A stretch of DNA of 64,000 bases from Mycobacterium sp. GTDB taxonomy: Bacteria; Actinomycetota; Actinomycetes; Mycobacteriales; Mycobacteriaceae. The notes beneath the pieces are model-generated. The model did no database searches and was not told the DNA's origin. It saw only the letters and a list, made by a program, of their open reading frames with translations. The position numbers and the translations under genes were made by a program. Shown here in pieces: positions 24,787 to 34,126 of the stretch (position 1 is the stretch's first letter; the number at the start of each line of letters is the position of its first letter). The DNA lies in assembly GCF_002863225.1 (NCBI RefSeq), contig NZ_PKEK01000039.1, forward strand, positions 186,001 through 250,000, in the 5' to 3' direction.

Positions 24787-25881
24787 ATGACTGAGCCCGC
24801 GCCCCCGCCAAAGCGCCGCGGCAGGCTGCCGTTTTCCATATCGAGGCTGAACGCCCTCGGGGTCGTCGCGATCCTTGCCGCGGCCGGCCTGCTCGGCTTT
24901 CACAACCTGCACCGCGACGCCTCGCCCAATCAGATCCTCAACGTGTCCTACGACCCGACCCGCGAGCTGTACGCCGCGATCGACAAGACATTCGTCGAGG
25001 AGTTCCGCAAAAAGACCGGCGTCACCGTGCAGGTCAAGCAGTCGCATGGCGGTTCGGGCCGGCAGGCCGCCGAAGTCATCAAGGGCCACGAGAAGGCAAG
25101 CGTCGTCTCGCTGGCATTGCCCAGCGACGTCGATGCGCTGCGCAAGCGCGGCTTGATCGCCAACAACTGGCAGGACCGGCTGCCGAATCACTCCGTCCCG
25201 TACACCTCGACGATCGTCTTCGTCGTCGAGAAAGACAATCCGCGTGGTATCCACGACTGGCCGGATCTGATCAAAGACGGCGTCGACATCATCAGTCCGA
25301 ACCCCCGCACCTCGGGCAACGGGAAGCTCAGCGTCCTCGCGGCCTGGGGGTCGGTGACCACTCGCGGCGGCAGCGAGCAGGAGGCCACCGACTATGTCAG
25401 GGCGTTGCTGAGCCATGTCAAGGTCGCTGACAGCGGAGCCCGAGGCGCCGCCACCACCTTCTCCACCGAGAAGATCGGCGATGTCCATTTGACGTGGGAG
25501 AACGAAGCCCTACGAGAAGTGGCGGAGAACAAAGACCAATTCGAGATCATCTATCCGCCGGTCAGCATCCTCGCCGAGCCGGCCGTCACCTGGGTCGACG
25601 CGAACCTCAAGGACAAGAAGCTGGCCTCCTACGCCAAGTCCTATCTGGAGTATCTCTACACCGACGAGGCTCAGGAGAAAGTCGCCCAGTACGGCTACCG
25701 CCCACTGCAGCCGGACATCCTGGCCAAGCACGCGGATCGGCTGCCACCCATCAATTTGTTCCCCATCACCGCGGTCGCCAAGAGTTGGTACGACGCGCAG
25801 GAGAAGTTCTTCGGCAGTAACGGCATCTACGACGTGGTCTCCTCGCCTCCGGCCCGGGTCGCGTCCGCGCTCACGCGGTGA
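24787..25881 (+). CDS. Sulfate-binding-protein-like periplasmic protein
   Basis: A 364-aa protein of the sulfate/thiosulfate solute-binding family (Sbp/CysP type). A basic N-terminus and one TM anchor (about 24-41, [18 protein letters not shown]) are followed by the binding domain: [12 protein letters not shown] at the start, [10 protein letters not shown] (oxyanion loop), [11 protein letters not shown] and [12 protein letters not shown]. All are characteristic of sulfate binders. No lipobox is visible. The start at 24787 follows AGGAGG, although the frame is open further upstream. No ABC permease or ATPase genes follow. A SulP permease starts 14 bp downstream, which is unusual. Confidence 0.9.
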   Translation: MTEPAPPPKRRGRLPFSISRLNALGVVAILAAAGLLGFHNLHRDASPNQILNVSYDPTRELYAAIDKTFVEEFRKKTGVTVQVKQSHGGSGRQAAEVIKGHEKASVVSLALPSDVDALRKRGLIANNWQDRLPNHSVPYTSTIVFVVEKDNPRGIHDWPDLIKDGVDIISPNPRTSGNGKLSVLAAWGSVTTRGGSEQEATDYVRALLSHVKVADSGARGAATTFSTEKIGDVHLTWENEALREVAENKDQFEIIYPPVSILAEPAVTWVDANLKDKKLASYAKSYLEYLYTDEAQEKVAQYGYRPLQPDILAKHADRLPPINLFPITAVAKSWYDAQEKFFGSNGIYDVVSSPPARVASALTR

Positions 25882-25895
25882 AAGGCGGCGAGTCA

Positions 25896-27695
25896 ATGAG
25901 CATCATTACCGACAATCTGAAGAAGCTGAACTACGACGGCACAAAGGCCCGCCGCGACCTGATCGCCGGGCTCACCGTCGCGGCGGTGTCGCTGCCTCAG
26001 GGCATCACCTACGCGTTGGTCGCCGGGGTCGACCCGAAGTTCGGCGTGTACTCGTCGATCGTGGTGACCTTCGTCGCGTCGGTTTTCCAATCGTCCTCGC
26101 ATCTGGTGAACGGCCCGACCAGCGCGATATCGCTGTTGGTGTTCAGTTCGCTGGCGTTCATCGACCAGGAAAACCGGACGGTCTTGTTCGAAGCGTTGTT
26201 CCTGCTCGGCGTTCTGGTCGGCACCTTCCAGATTTTGATCGCGGTATTCAAGCTCGGTGATCTGACCCGATATATCTCCGAATCGGTGATCCTCGGCTTC
26301 ATCCTGTCCGCGGCCGTGCTGATCGCGCTGGGCCAACTCGGCAATGCGCTGGGAGTCAAAGACCAGGGCAACGGCCGGCAGTCGGTGCTGAAGCGCACTT
26401 ACCTCACGCTGTTCCACGGCGAGCATTTCAACTACCGCGCGTTGGTCATCAGCGTCGCGACCATCGTCCTCGCGGTCGTGCTGCGACGGCTGGTCAAGCG
26501 ATTCGGCCTGCCCCAGATCGACCTGCTGGCAACGCTGATCGGCGCGGCCGCCATTGCCTACCTGGCCGGATGGGCGACCGAGGATCACACCGGTAAGACC
26601 GCGATCACCCTGACGGCGAAGATTCCCCAGAGCCTGCCGCATCCGCACATCCCGTCGGTCCAACTCAACGAGGTAACCCAGTTGGCACCGGGCGCGCTGG
26701 CCATCGCCTTCATCGGCCTGCTCGAGGCGCTGTCGATCGCCAAGGCCATTGCCTACGAGAGCGGCCAGAAGATCGACTACAACCGGCAGATCATCGCCGA
26801 AGGTCTGGGAAACCTCACCGGCGGATTCTTCCAAGCCGTCCCGGGTTCGGGATCGGTGACGCGTTCACCGATCAACTACCAGGCGGGCGCGGTGACCAGA
26901 TTCTCCGGTGTCATCGCCTCCATCGGCGTCGCGATCATCGTGCTGCTGTTCGCGCCGCTCCTGCACTACATGCCCCGGGCCGCGCTGGCCGGGCTGCTGC
27001 TGATCACCGCGGCACGGTTGATCGACGTCAAGCGAATCAGCTACGCCATCAAGGCGTCACGCTACGACGCGGGCCTGGTGCTGATCACCGCACTCACCGG
27101 CGTGCTGGTGGACCTGGACACCGCCGTACTGCTCGGTGTGGCGCTGTCGATCCTGCTGTTCGTGCCGAGGGCGGCCAAGCTCAAGGCGCGGGAGTTGGTC
27201 GTGGCGCCGGAGCGGGTGGTTCGTGAGCGGGTGCCGTCCGATCCGTCCGATCCCTCGACGCTCATCTACGACTTCGAAGGTGAGCTGTTCTTCGGTGCCG
27301 CACCCGAACTCGAGAAATACCTCGACGAGCTCGGCGCGCGGATCAAAGCCGACAACATCAAGTATCTGGTGTTGCGGCTCAAGCGGGTGCGCCATCCGGA
27401 TGCCGTCGTGATCCAGCGGATCGAGAAGTTCGTCCGCGATGAAACCGACCGCGGCGTGGTGGTGTTGCTGGCCGGCGTGCAGGCCGACTTGTGGACGCTG
27501 TTGACGAACATCGGTTTCGACAAGTGGTTCCCCTCCGATCGCGTCTTCCCGGAAGAGGAAGTGGAATTCTCCGCGACTCTGAAGGCAGTCCGGTACGCCC
27601 ACGCCCTGCGCGGTTTCGACGAGGCGGGCGACAAGGTCCCAGACGAGGCTGTCGCGACCAACGGGGACGCCAAGCACTACTACTACCTGGTCTGA
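25896..27695 (+). CDS. SulP-family anion permease with STAS domain
   Basis: A 599-aa SLC26/SulP transporter: an N-terminal membrane domain of about 10-14 helices (residues about 20-430, with the signature LPQGITYALVAG near the start) and a C-terminal cytosolic STAS domain (about 450-565). It probably imports sulfate, with bicarbonate as an alternative substrate. The start at 25896 is 14 bp after the stop of the sulfate-binding-protein gene and follows GGCGGCGAG, so the two genes form an operon. Pairing a solute-binding protein with a secondary SulP carrier suggests that the binder feeds the carrier, which is inference from gene order only. Confidence 0.93.
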   Translation: MSIITDNLKKLNYDGTKARRDLIAGLTVAAVSLPQGITYALVAGVDPKFGVYSSIVVTFVASVFQSSSHLVNGPTSAISLLVFSSLAFIDQENRTVLFEALFLLGVLVGTFQILIAVFKLGDLTRYISESVILGFILSAAVLIALGQLGNALGVKDQGNGRQSVLKRTYLTLFHGEHFNYRALVISVATIVLAVVLRRLVKRFGLPQIDLLATLIGAAAIAYLAGWATEDHTGKTAITLTAKIPQSLPHPHIPSVQLNEVTQLAPGALAIAFIGLLEALSIAKAIAYESGQKIDYNRQIIAEGLGNLTGGFFQAVPGSGSVTRSPINYQAGAVTRFSGVIASIGVAIIVLLFAPLLHYMPRAALAGLLLITAARLIDVKRISYAIKASRYDAGLVLITALTGVLVDLDTAVLLGVALSILLFVPRAAKLKARELVVAPERVVRERVPSDPSDPSTLIYDFEGELFFGAAPELEKYLDELGARIKADNIKYLVLRLKRVRHPDAVVIQRIEKFVRDETDRGVVVLLAGVQADLWTLLTNIGFDKWFPSDRVFPEEEVEFSATLKAVRYAHALRGFDEAGDKVPDEAVATNGDAKHYYYLV

Positions 27696-27730
27696 TTCAG
27701 CGGGCGCCAGCGCAGAAGTAGGCTCGCCCA

Positions 27731-28762
27731 ATGAGTTCCGATCGCCGGTACATCGTCGTCGGCGCGGGTGCGATCGGCGGGACCGTCGGTGGAGTGCTGA
27801 CTCGGGCCGAGGTCCCGACGGTGTTGGTCGCCCGTGGTCGGCATGCGGAGACCTTGGCGGCCCGCGGTCTGACTCTGCGCACGCCGGACGGGATCTTTCA
27901 CACGGCCGTCACCGCGGTGTCAGAGGCCGGACAATTGCGGCTGACGCCCGACGACGTACTGGTGTTCGCTACCAAAACCCAACAACTCGACGCGGCGCTG
28001 CAGCAATGGGTCGATCAGCCGGTGCACGGTCCGGACGGCGTCCTGGGCACCGCGGGTGATCTGTTGCCGGTGCTGACTGCACTCAATGGTGTTGTCGCAG
28101 AAGAGAAAGCGCTGCGCTACTTCAGTAGGGTCTTCGGCATTTGCGTCTGGCTGCCCGCCGTCCACCTGGAAGCCGGTGAGGTGATCGTCCGTTCGTGGCC
28201 GGTGGTCGGTCAGTTACACGTCGGGCGATGGCCGGCCGCGCTGCGCGATCCGGCCGACGACACGCTGCTGCGCGCGTTGGACACCGCGTGGACCGCGGCG
28301 GGAGTACGGATCAACGTCGTCGACGATGTCGCGCCGTGGAAATACAACAAGCTGCTGAGCAATCTCGGCAACGCCGTGGGTGCCCTGACCGCGGACGACA
28401 ACGCCGGTTCCTTGGTGACGTCGCTGCGTGAGGAAGCTCACCACGTATTGGATTACGCGGGAATCGCTTTCGTGCCGTTCGAGGTATCGACCGCGGCGCG
28501 GGTCGACGGGCCGACACCCCGGTCGGTTCCGGGCGTCGACAGCGCGGCGAGCAACTCCACCTGGCAGTCGCTGAGTCGCAACACCGGTGACGTCGAGACC
28601 GACTTCCTCAACGGCGAGATCGTCCGCATCGCGCATCAGCACGGCATCGAGGCGCCGCTCAACGCCGCGTTGGCGCGGCTGGCGCGCGAAGCGGTGCTCG
28701 ATGAGGTTGGGCCGGGCCACTATTCGGCTCAGAAGCTGGCCGAACTGGCGGGGCTGGCATGA
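27731..28762 (+). CDS. Ketopantoate-reductase-family (PanE/ApbA) protein
   Basis: A 343-aa NADP-dependent reductase-like protein. The Rossmann motif GAGAIGG is at 11-17. The central catalytic-type lysine is in APWKYNKLLSNLGNAVGAL, and the C-terminal helical domain is present. It belongs to the PanE/ApbA superfamily but is not necessarily the pantothenate enzyme. Many mycobacterial paralogues have unknown 2-keto-acid substrates. It overlaps the following APC permease by 4 bp (ATGA), so a link to amino- or keto-acid metabolism is plausible. Confidence 0.87.
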   Translation: MSSDRRYIVVGAGAIGGTVGGVLTRAEVPTVLVARGRHAETLAARGLTLRTPDGIFHTAVTAVSEAGQLRLTPDDVLVFATKTQQLDAALQQWVDQPVHGPDGVLGTAGDLLPVLTALNGVVAEEKALRYFSRVFGICVWLPAVHLEAGEVIVRSWPVVGQLHVGRWPAALRDPADDTLLRALDTAWTAAGVRINVVDDVAPWKYNKLLSNLGNAVGALTADDNAGSLVTSLREEAHHVLDYAGIAFVPFEVSTAARVDGPTPRSVPGVDSAASNSTWQSLSRNTGDVETDFLNGEIVRIAHQHGIEAPLNAALARLAREAVLDEVGPGHYSAQKLAELAGLA

Positions 28763-30024
28763 CCGACGGGCCCGACCCGCGGGCCCGATCAGAGCTGCAA
28801 CGCCGACTCGGCACGGGCGACGCGGTTGTGGTCGGCCTGGGTTCGATGATCGGCGCCGGAATCTTCGCCGTTCTCGCGCCCGCCGCGGCGGCTGCCGGCA
28901 GCGCCCTGTTGATCGCTGTCGCGGCTGCGGCGATTCTGGCTTACTTCAACGCGACATCCACGGCTCGCTGCGCAGCCCGCCACCCGGAATCCGGCGGCGC
29001 GTACGTATACGGACGCCGGCAGCTCGGTGAGTTCTGGGGCTATCTCGCCGGCTGGGGCTTCGTCATCGGCAAGACGGCGTCGTGTGCGGCGATGGCGTTG
29101 GTCGTCGGACTCTACGCCTGGCCGGCGCACGCCCACGCGGTCGCAGTGGGCGCGGTAGTCGTCCTGACCGCGATCAACTACAGCGGCATTCGCAAATCAC
29201 TGCTCGTGACGCGGGTCATCGTCGCGGTGGTGTTGGCAACGCTGGCCGGCGTCGCGTTCGTCTCGCTGACAGCTCCCCAGGCCGACTGGGGCCGAATCGC
29301 CCTGGGCGCCAACCCAAGTGCTTACGGAGTATTACAGGCAACGGGTCTGGTGTTCTTCGCGTTTGCCGGCTACGCGCGTATCGCGACGTTGGGTGAAGAG
29401 GTGCGTGACCCGGCTCGCACCATACCCCGCGCGATTCCCGTCGCGCTGGGTATCACGCTGGTCGTCTACGTGGTCGTCGCGATCGCAGTGCTCGCGGTGC
29501 TGGGCAGCTCGCGGCTGGCTCAGTCCGCCGCACCGATTGCCGACGCGGTGCGCGCCGCCGGCATGGCCGGGTGGGAGCCGGTCGTACGCTCGGTCGGGGT
29601 GCTGGCCGCATTGGGATCTTTGCTCTCGCTGATCCTCGGCGTATCGCGGACGACGTTCGCCATGTCGCGTGATCGCTATCTGCCGCAACAGCTGTCGGCT
29701 GTGCATCCCACCTTCGCGACGCCGTATCGTGCGGAGGTCGCCGTCGGCGTCGTCGTAGCGGTGCTGGCCGGCACCGCCGACGTCCGCGGTGCCATCGGGT
29801 TCTCGTCGTTCACTGTTCTCGCGTACTACGCGATCGCCAACGCCTCGGCGTGGACTCTCGGCACCAGGATCATCCCGGCACTCGGATTCGCCGGCTGCGT
29901 CGTCGTCGCCTTTGCACTTCCGTTCTCGTCGGTGGCGGCAGGCGTGGTCGCACTGCTCGGCGGCACGGTGGTCTACCTGCTGCGCGCAAGGTCTACCGGC
30001 GCTCCGACCATTTTTAGAAGATGA
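28759..30024 (+). CDS. APC-family amino-acid permease
   Basis: A 421-aa inner-membrane transporter with about 12 TM helices. The APC signature is in TM1 (VVGLGSMIGAGIFAVL), and ESGGAYVYGRR follows TM2. TM6 contains FFAFAGYARIATLGEEVRDPART, the substrate-binding and gating region. It should import an amino acid or related amine by H+ symport. It overlaps the ketopantoate-reductase-like gene by 4 bp and runs 11 bp into the convergent eis-like gene. Confidence 0.9.
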   Translation: MTDGPDPRARSELQRRLGTGDAVVVGLGSMIGAGIFAVLAPAAAAAGSALLIAVAAAAILAYFNATSTARCAARHPESGGAYVYGRRQLGEFWGYLAGWGFVIGKTASCAAMALVVGLYAWPAHAHAVAVGAVVVLTAINYSGIRKSLLVTRVIVAVVLATLAGVAFVSLTAPQADWGRIALGANPSAYGVLQATGLVFFAFAGYARIATLGEEVRDPARTIPRAIPVALGITLVVYVVVAIAVLAVLGSSRLAQSAAPIADAVRAAGMAGWEPVVRSVGVLAALGSLLSLILGVSRTTFAMSRDRYLPQQLSAVHPTFATPYRAEVAVGVVVAVLAGTADVRGAIGFSSFTVLAYYAIANASAWTLGTRIIPALGFAGCVVVAFALPFSSVAAGVVALLGGTVVYLLRARSTGAPTIFRR

Positions 30025-31231
30025 ACCCCGCGAACGGCGATTCCGGCACCGCGAACAATCGGTCGGCCAGCGCGGTGTCGGCCGGATCGTCCGCGCGGGC
30101 CAAGCCGGCCAAAGTTAGATTCCGCCAGGTCGTTCCACCGAGCAGGACGGCGGCGAGCCCTTCGATGCCGATGCGAATCTGTGGAGGCCGGTCGGTACGT
30201 TCCGAGCCGTCGCCGCTGATACTCACCGTGATCGAGTTCTCCGGTATCAGCGGGTCTTCGACGGCGAGCGTGACAGCCACTTCGGCGTTGTATCGCCTTG
30301 TGGCCAGCACTTTTTCGGCATCGACGATGCGGAGCCAGGTCTCGTCCTGAGTCGCGGTCAGCCGCGCGGCCCGACGGTCGATCAGCAGTGCCGGCAGCGG
30401 GTCGTCGGCCGGAAGGATCCAGAACACCACCCGATCGATCAGGTCGAGTCCGAACAGGAAACGGAGCAGGCCGAGATAGCTGTCGGCGGTCGGCGCGAAG
30501 AGATCCTCCACCACGATGGTGCGCTGATTGCTGACGAACCACGTGTCGGTGTCGACCGGACGGTAGCGGACGAATCCCGTCTCAGCCCCGGCAGCTCCGC
30601 TGACGGCGACATACCAAGCGCCCGTACCAGATTCGGTACGCAGCTGCACACCTTGCCACCATTCGTCGGGCCGGTCGATGGTGCCCGGCCGCGACGGCCG
30701 GTTGTCGGCATAGATCCGCGGCAGCCTGTCCCATACGTCCGCGGGGTCCAGCAGGCGCACGGGATCTCCCGGCGCGACGCCCGGACGAAACGCTGCCCGC
30801 GCCGTCTGCACTTCCACCGTCTGTGCGAAGCTCGCGACCCCGTAGCCGTACCGCCCGTAGATGGTGGCCTCGGAGGCGCGCAGTGTCGCGACCGACTCGC
30901 CACGCGCGGCGACGTCGTGCAACTGGTGACGAACCAGATCGGTGGCGACGCCCCGGCGAGTGAACGACGGCAGCACGCCGATGTGCGTGACCGCCGCGTG
31001 GCCGACAGTGGCTCCGCCCGGAAGGGTGAGCCGACTGGTCACGGCGTCCGCGGTGCCGACGAGCTGGTCGCCGACGAATGCGCCGATCGTGCGCCCGGGT
31101 TCGAGCAGGCGACTGATCTGCCCGGGCGCGAGGTTGTTCAGCGGCGGAAACCCGATCATGGCTGCGCGGAACACGTTGGCGGCGGCGATCAGGTCGCTTT
31201 CGCTGTCGAGCACGCGAATCTCGGTGGTCAC
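30014..31231 (-). CDS. eis: Eis-like GNAT N-acetyltransferase
   Basis: A 405-aa protein matching the mycobacterial enhanced-intracellular-survival acetyltransferase in length and layout: an N-terminal GNAT domain with the acetyl-CoA loop (FTRRGVATDLV), the catalytic Tyr in IYGRYGYG, a second degenerate GNAT domain, and a C-terminal SCP-like domain ending in Phe (GFIF), whose carboxylate acts in catalysis. Eis acetylates aminoglycosides at several positions, and also some protein lysines. The GTG start at 31231 (VTTEIRV) is chosen from the family. The frame is open much further upstream (31399), overlapping the next gene. The promoter would lie in the 32-bp gap or further upstream. Confidence 0.88.
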   Translation of the reverse strand: MTTEIRVLDSESDLIAAANVFRAAMIGFPPLNNLAPGQISRLLEPGRTIGAFVGDQLVGTADAVTSRLTLPGGATVGHAAVTHIGVLPSFTRRGVATDLVRHQLHDVAARGESVATLRASEATIYGRYGYGVASFAQTVEVQTARAAFRPGVAPGDPVRLLDPADVWDRLPRIYADNRPSRPGTIDRPDEWWQGVQLRTESGTGAWYVAVSGAAGAETGFVRYRPVDTDTWFVSNQRTIVVEDLFAPTADSYLGLLRFLFGLDLIDRVVFWILPADDPLPALLIDRRAARLTATQDETWLRIVDAEKVLATRRYNAEVAVTLAVEDPLIPENSITVSISGDGSERTDRPPQIRIGIEGLAAVLLGGTTWRNLTLAGLARADDPADTALADRLFAVPESPFAGFIF

Positions 31232-31263
31232 CCCGCCATCATGTCCCGTGAAGGTTCGCGCTG

Positions 31264-32493
31264 TCAGTTGCCCTGGCCGCCGCGACCGAGCTTGGCCAGA
31301 TCGGGCAGCGGATCCTTGCCGTTGATCAACCAGTCGCCGAGGATGCGCGCCTTGTAGACCCGCGGATTGTGCGACGCCAAGGTGCGGGCGTTGCGCCAAT
31401 GCCGGTCGAGGAGCAGATCTTCAGACACCCCCGAGGCGCCCAACGCATCGAAGACGGACGTGGTGCTCTGCAGTGCGGCACCGATGACGACCAACTGAGC
31501 CTGGGTGACGGCGACGTCGGCGTCGATCAAGGTCTGCCGACCGATCTCACCGGCAAGTCGGTCGGCGACGACTTGGTCGAGAGCGCGGGCCGCCTTCTCC
31601 AGAGCGGCTTGGGCGGCGAATGCGTCAGCCGACACCTGGCCGATCACCTGCAGCAGCTGAGCATCATCGGCAGGCACCGCGTTGAGCCCCTGAGGGTAGT
31701 TGCGGCGTCGCTGTTGCAGAGCGGCGCTGCCGTCCCGCAGCGCGGCCCGGGCGATTCCGGTCAGCACCGACAGCATGGCGATCTGATAGAACTGCGGCTG
31801 GTAGGCGAACCGCTCGGCGACCGGGAACACGTCGCCGCGATCCGCCCGCACCCGAACGTAATTGGCCGAACCGCTGGCCGTCGTGCGTTGCCCGAAACCG
31901 GTCCAGTCGTCGGTCAGGGTGACCCCGGGATCATCGGATCGAACCAGCGCGGTCCACAGCTGACCGTCGTCGCCGCGGCCGATGACGTCGAGCCAGTCGG
32001 CGTAGAGACTGCCGGTGGCGTAGAACTTCGCTCCGGTCACCACCCAGTGGTCCGCCTCGGCGGTGACGGTCGAGGCGATGTTGGCCAGGGTGCCGTTGTG
32101 TGCCTCGGTCCAGCCGCCGCCGACGAATGCGCCGGCCAGAAAGCGTTTGATCCAGCTGTCGTTGGTGTCGGACACCGGTGCGTTGAGGCGGTCTTCGACG
32201 AACGCCAGATGGTTGCGCCAGATGTGCGACACGTTGGCGTCGGCCTCGCCGAGATCGGCGAGCAGTGCGAACGTCTGCTCCAGCGATGCCCCGAGTCCGC
32301 CGTGCTGCAACGGAATTCGCACAGCGCCCAAACCCGCGTCAATCAGCCACCGCACCTGCTCGTGCGGAAACACCCGGCCACGCTCGCGCTCGACGTTGCC
32401 TTCCGCGATGCGGTCGAAGATCGGCTGGAAGCGTGCGCTTAGCACATCGGCACTAGCGGTCGCGGCCCCCAAATACGTTTTGGCACCGGTCAT
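31264..32493 (-). CDS. DszC/SfnB-like acyl-CoA-dehydrogenase-family monooxygenase
   Basis: A 409-aa flavoprotein of the acyl-CoA dehydrogenase fold in the DszC/SfnB branch. Markers are the N-terminal GLGAVRIPLQHGGLGAS, the flavin-region FVGGGWTEAHNG, TDDWTGFGQRTTASGSANY and the C-terminal ASHNPRVYKARILGDWLING, very typical of sulfone/dibenzothiophene-monooxygenase and sulfur-acquisition oxidoreductases. These use reduced flavin and O2 on organosulfur compounds. It overlaps the preceding NtaA/DmoA-type monooxygenase gene by 4 bp. A divergent operon of related flavin enzymes lies next to it, supporting organosulfur use. A flavin reductase is not in the cluster. Confidence 0.87.
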   Translation of the reverse strand: MTGAKTYLGAATASADVLSARFQPIFDRIAEGNVERERGRVFPHEQVRWLIDAGLGAVRIPLQHGGLGASLEQTFALLADLGEADANVSHIWRNHLAFVEDRLNAPVSDTNDSWIKRFLAGAFVGGGWTEAHNGTLANIASTVTAEADHWVVTGAKFYATGSLYADWLDVIGRGDDGQLWTALVRSDDPGVTLTDDWTGFGQRTTASGSANYVRVRADRGDVFPVAERFAYQPQFYQIAMLSVLTGIARAALRDGSAALQQRRRNYPQGLNAVPADDAQLLQVIGQVSADAFAAQAALEKAARALDQVVADRLAGEIGRQTLIDADVAVTQAQLVVIGAALQSTTSVFDALGASGVSEDLLLDRHWRNARTLASHNPRVYKARILGDWLINGKDPLPDLAKLGRGGQGN

Positions 32494-33809
32494 CGCGACT
32501 CGTATCGGTTGAGCGGATGCTGAAGGCCCAGATGGTCGCGCAGCGTGGTGCCGGAGTATTCGTGTCGGAACAACCCGCGTTTGCGCAGCAGCGGCACGAC
32601 CTGGTCGACGAAATCGTCGAATTGGCCCGGCAAGCCGGAGTCACCCAGTACGAAACCGTCGGAGGCGCGGCCGCTGAACCAGTCCTCGATCTCGTCGGCG
32701 ATCTGCTCCGGTGTACCGGAAATGCCGGCACCCCAGCCATTGACGGTGCGATAGAGGAACTCTCGCACTGTCGGATTGCCGTCCTCGGCCAGCGCGCGGT
32801 AGCCGGCGAGTGCGGTCTGATGCGTCTGTGTGGTCTCGGGAAACGCCGACGCGGGCACCGGCCCGTCCAGGTCGGCATCGACAACGTCGACGTCGACCTC
32901 CAGCAGCCAGCCCGCCTGGTACTGCGGGCTGAAATACGCGTAGGCGCTGTCCTCGTGACGCCGGACCTCCGCTTCGGTGGATCCGACGATGAACCGCAGG
33001 GACGGTGTGATCAGCGGCGGCGTGCGCCGCCCTTCGCGGTGGGCGTCGTCGTGCACCTGCCGGTAGAACTCCTGGGCCCGAGCCATGGTGCCCTGGCCGG
33101 TGAATATCACCTCGGCGTGTCGCGCGGCGAATCGTCGGCCTGTCGGCGAGGAGCCGGCCTGGAACAGCACCGGTTGACCCTGCGGCGACCGCGCCGATCC
33201 GATCGGCCCGGCGACATCGAAATACTTCCCGTGATGGTCGGCAACGTGAATGTGGTTGAGGTCGTTGAAGATACCGCCGGCACGGTCTTCGACGATCGTG
33301 TCGTCGCTCCAGCCGTCCCACAGTTTTCGAACGACCTCGAGCGCCTCTTCGGCGATCTCGTAGCGTTCGTCATGGTCGATCACCCCGCGGGAGCTGAAAT
33401 TGTCCGCTGCCGCGTGAGCGAAGCTGGTCACGAGATTCCAGCCGGCACGTCCGCCGCTGAGGTGATCCAAGGAGAGCAGCTGCCGGGCCAGCTGGTAGGG
33501 CGGCACCAAGGTGGCCGAGCCGGTGACGACGAGTCCGATCGACTCGGTGACCGAGGACAGCGCTGCCGTAGTGGTCAGCGGTTCGAAGTCCTCGGTGGTT
33601 TTGTAGGCCCACGTCGCCGGCGGACCGAAGTTCAACCCGTCGGCGAAGAACACCGCGTCGAAACCGCCGGCTTCGGCGGATTGAGCGCGGGCGATGAGCC
33701 GCTTCCGGACACCGGCGGGGGTGTTGTCGATGTCGGGGTGACGCCACGGACCGGCGGATCGGGTGTTGCCGAAAGCCAAAAGATGCAGTTCGCGTGGCAC
33801 GCCCGGCAA
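32490..33809 (-). CDS. NtaA/DmoA-family FMN-dependent monooxygenase
   Basis: A 439-aa class-C two-component flavin monooxygenase. Family marks are FDAVFFADGLNF, SLDHLSGGRAGWNLVTS, RSPQGQPVLFQAGSS and the C-terminal GLFRHEYSGTTLRDHLGL. Relatives oxidise dimethyl sulfide, nitrilotriacetate, dibenzothiophene sulfone and long-chain alkanes with FMNH2 supplied by a reductase. It begins a two-gene minus-strand operon with the DszC/SfnB-like gene. It is divergent from three more flavin-dependent genes across a 317-bp promoter region. Confidence 0.9.
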   Translation of the reverse strand: MPGVPRELHLLAFGNTRSAGPWRHPDIDNTPAGVRKRLIARAQSAEAGGFDAVFFADGLNFGPPATWAYKTTEDFEPLTTTAALSSVTESIGLVVTGSATLVPPYQLARQLLSLDHLSGGRAGWNLVTSFAHAAADNFSSRGVIDHDERYEIAEEALEVVRKLWDGWSDDTIVEDRAGGIFNDLNHIHVADHHGKYFDVAGPIGSARSPQGQPVLFQAGSSPTGRRFAARHAEVIFTGQGTMARAQEFYRQVHDDAHREGRRTPPLITPSLRFIVGSTEAEVRRHEDSAYAYFSPQYQAGWLLEVDVDVVDADLDGPVPASAFPETTQTHQTALAGYRALAEDGNPTVREFLYRTVNGWGAGISGTPEQIADEIEDWFSGRASDGFVLGDSGLPGQFDDFVDQVVPLLRKRGLFRHEYSGTTLRDHLGLQHPLNRYESR

Positions 33810-34126
33810 AGCTACTCGACTCCGGCGGTGTCGCGGGTGGCCGCGGGTCGCCGGAAACAGCGCGGGTAGGCCGACCGATCGAGCAAGGCGTTGCGATAAC
33901 GCCGCGAGTACCCGGCTTGTAATCCCGATGATTCCAACGGCGTCGCGCCTACCTGCTGCTGGCTTGCGTTGGCGCGAATTCGCACGTCAGCAGGCAGCGG
34001 TTGACGTCATTAGGGTTTGAGTTGAGTAGGCGTGCACGGTCTGGCACGGCAGGCGTGCCGGAATCGGCGAACGAGCCGGCGTGCTGAACACGTCGAATCT
34101 CGAATCCAGAAGAAGGGCAGGGCGCT
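33810..34126. other. Divergent promoter region of the flavin-monooxygenase cluster
   Basis: 317 bp with no supported gene. It contains a perfect 10-bp palindrome GCGAATTCGC (33974-33983) and a CTGCTG/CAGCAG pair around it (about 33950-33995). These are candidate sites for a shared regulator, which is not encoded in the cluster. No SAM-type riboswitch is apparent. Confidence 0.5.

Noticed and set aside
31232..31399. N-terminal extension of the Eis-like protein
   Set aside because: The extension overlaps the end of the DszC/SfnB-like gene, and Eis proteins begin at the MTTEIRV-like position, so the GTG at 31231 is used.
33810..34126. Possible SAM or other riboswitch upstream of the sulfur-type cluster
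   Set aside because: I looked for SAM-II/SAM-IV-type conserved cores because of the sulfur context and found none. Only short palindromes are present.
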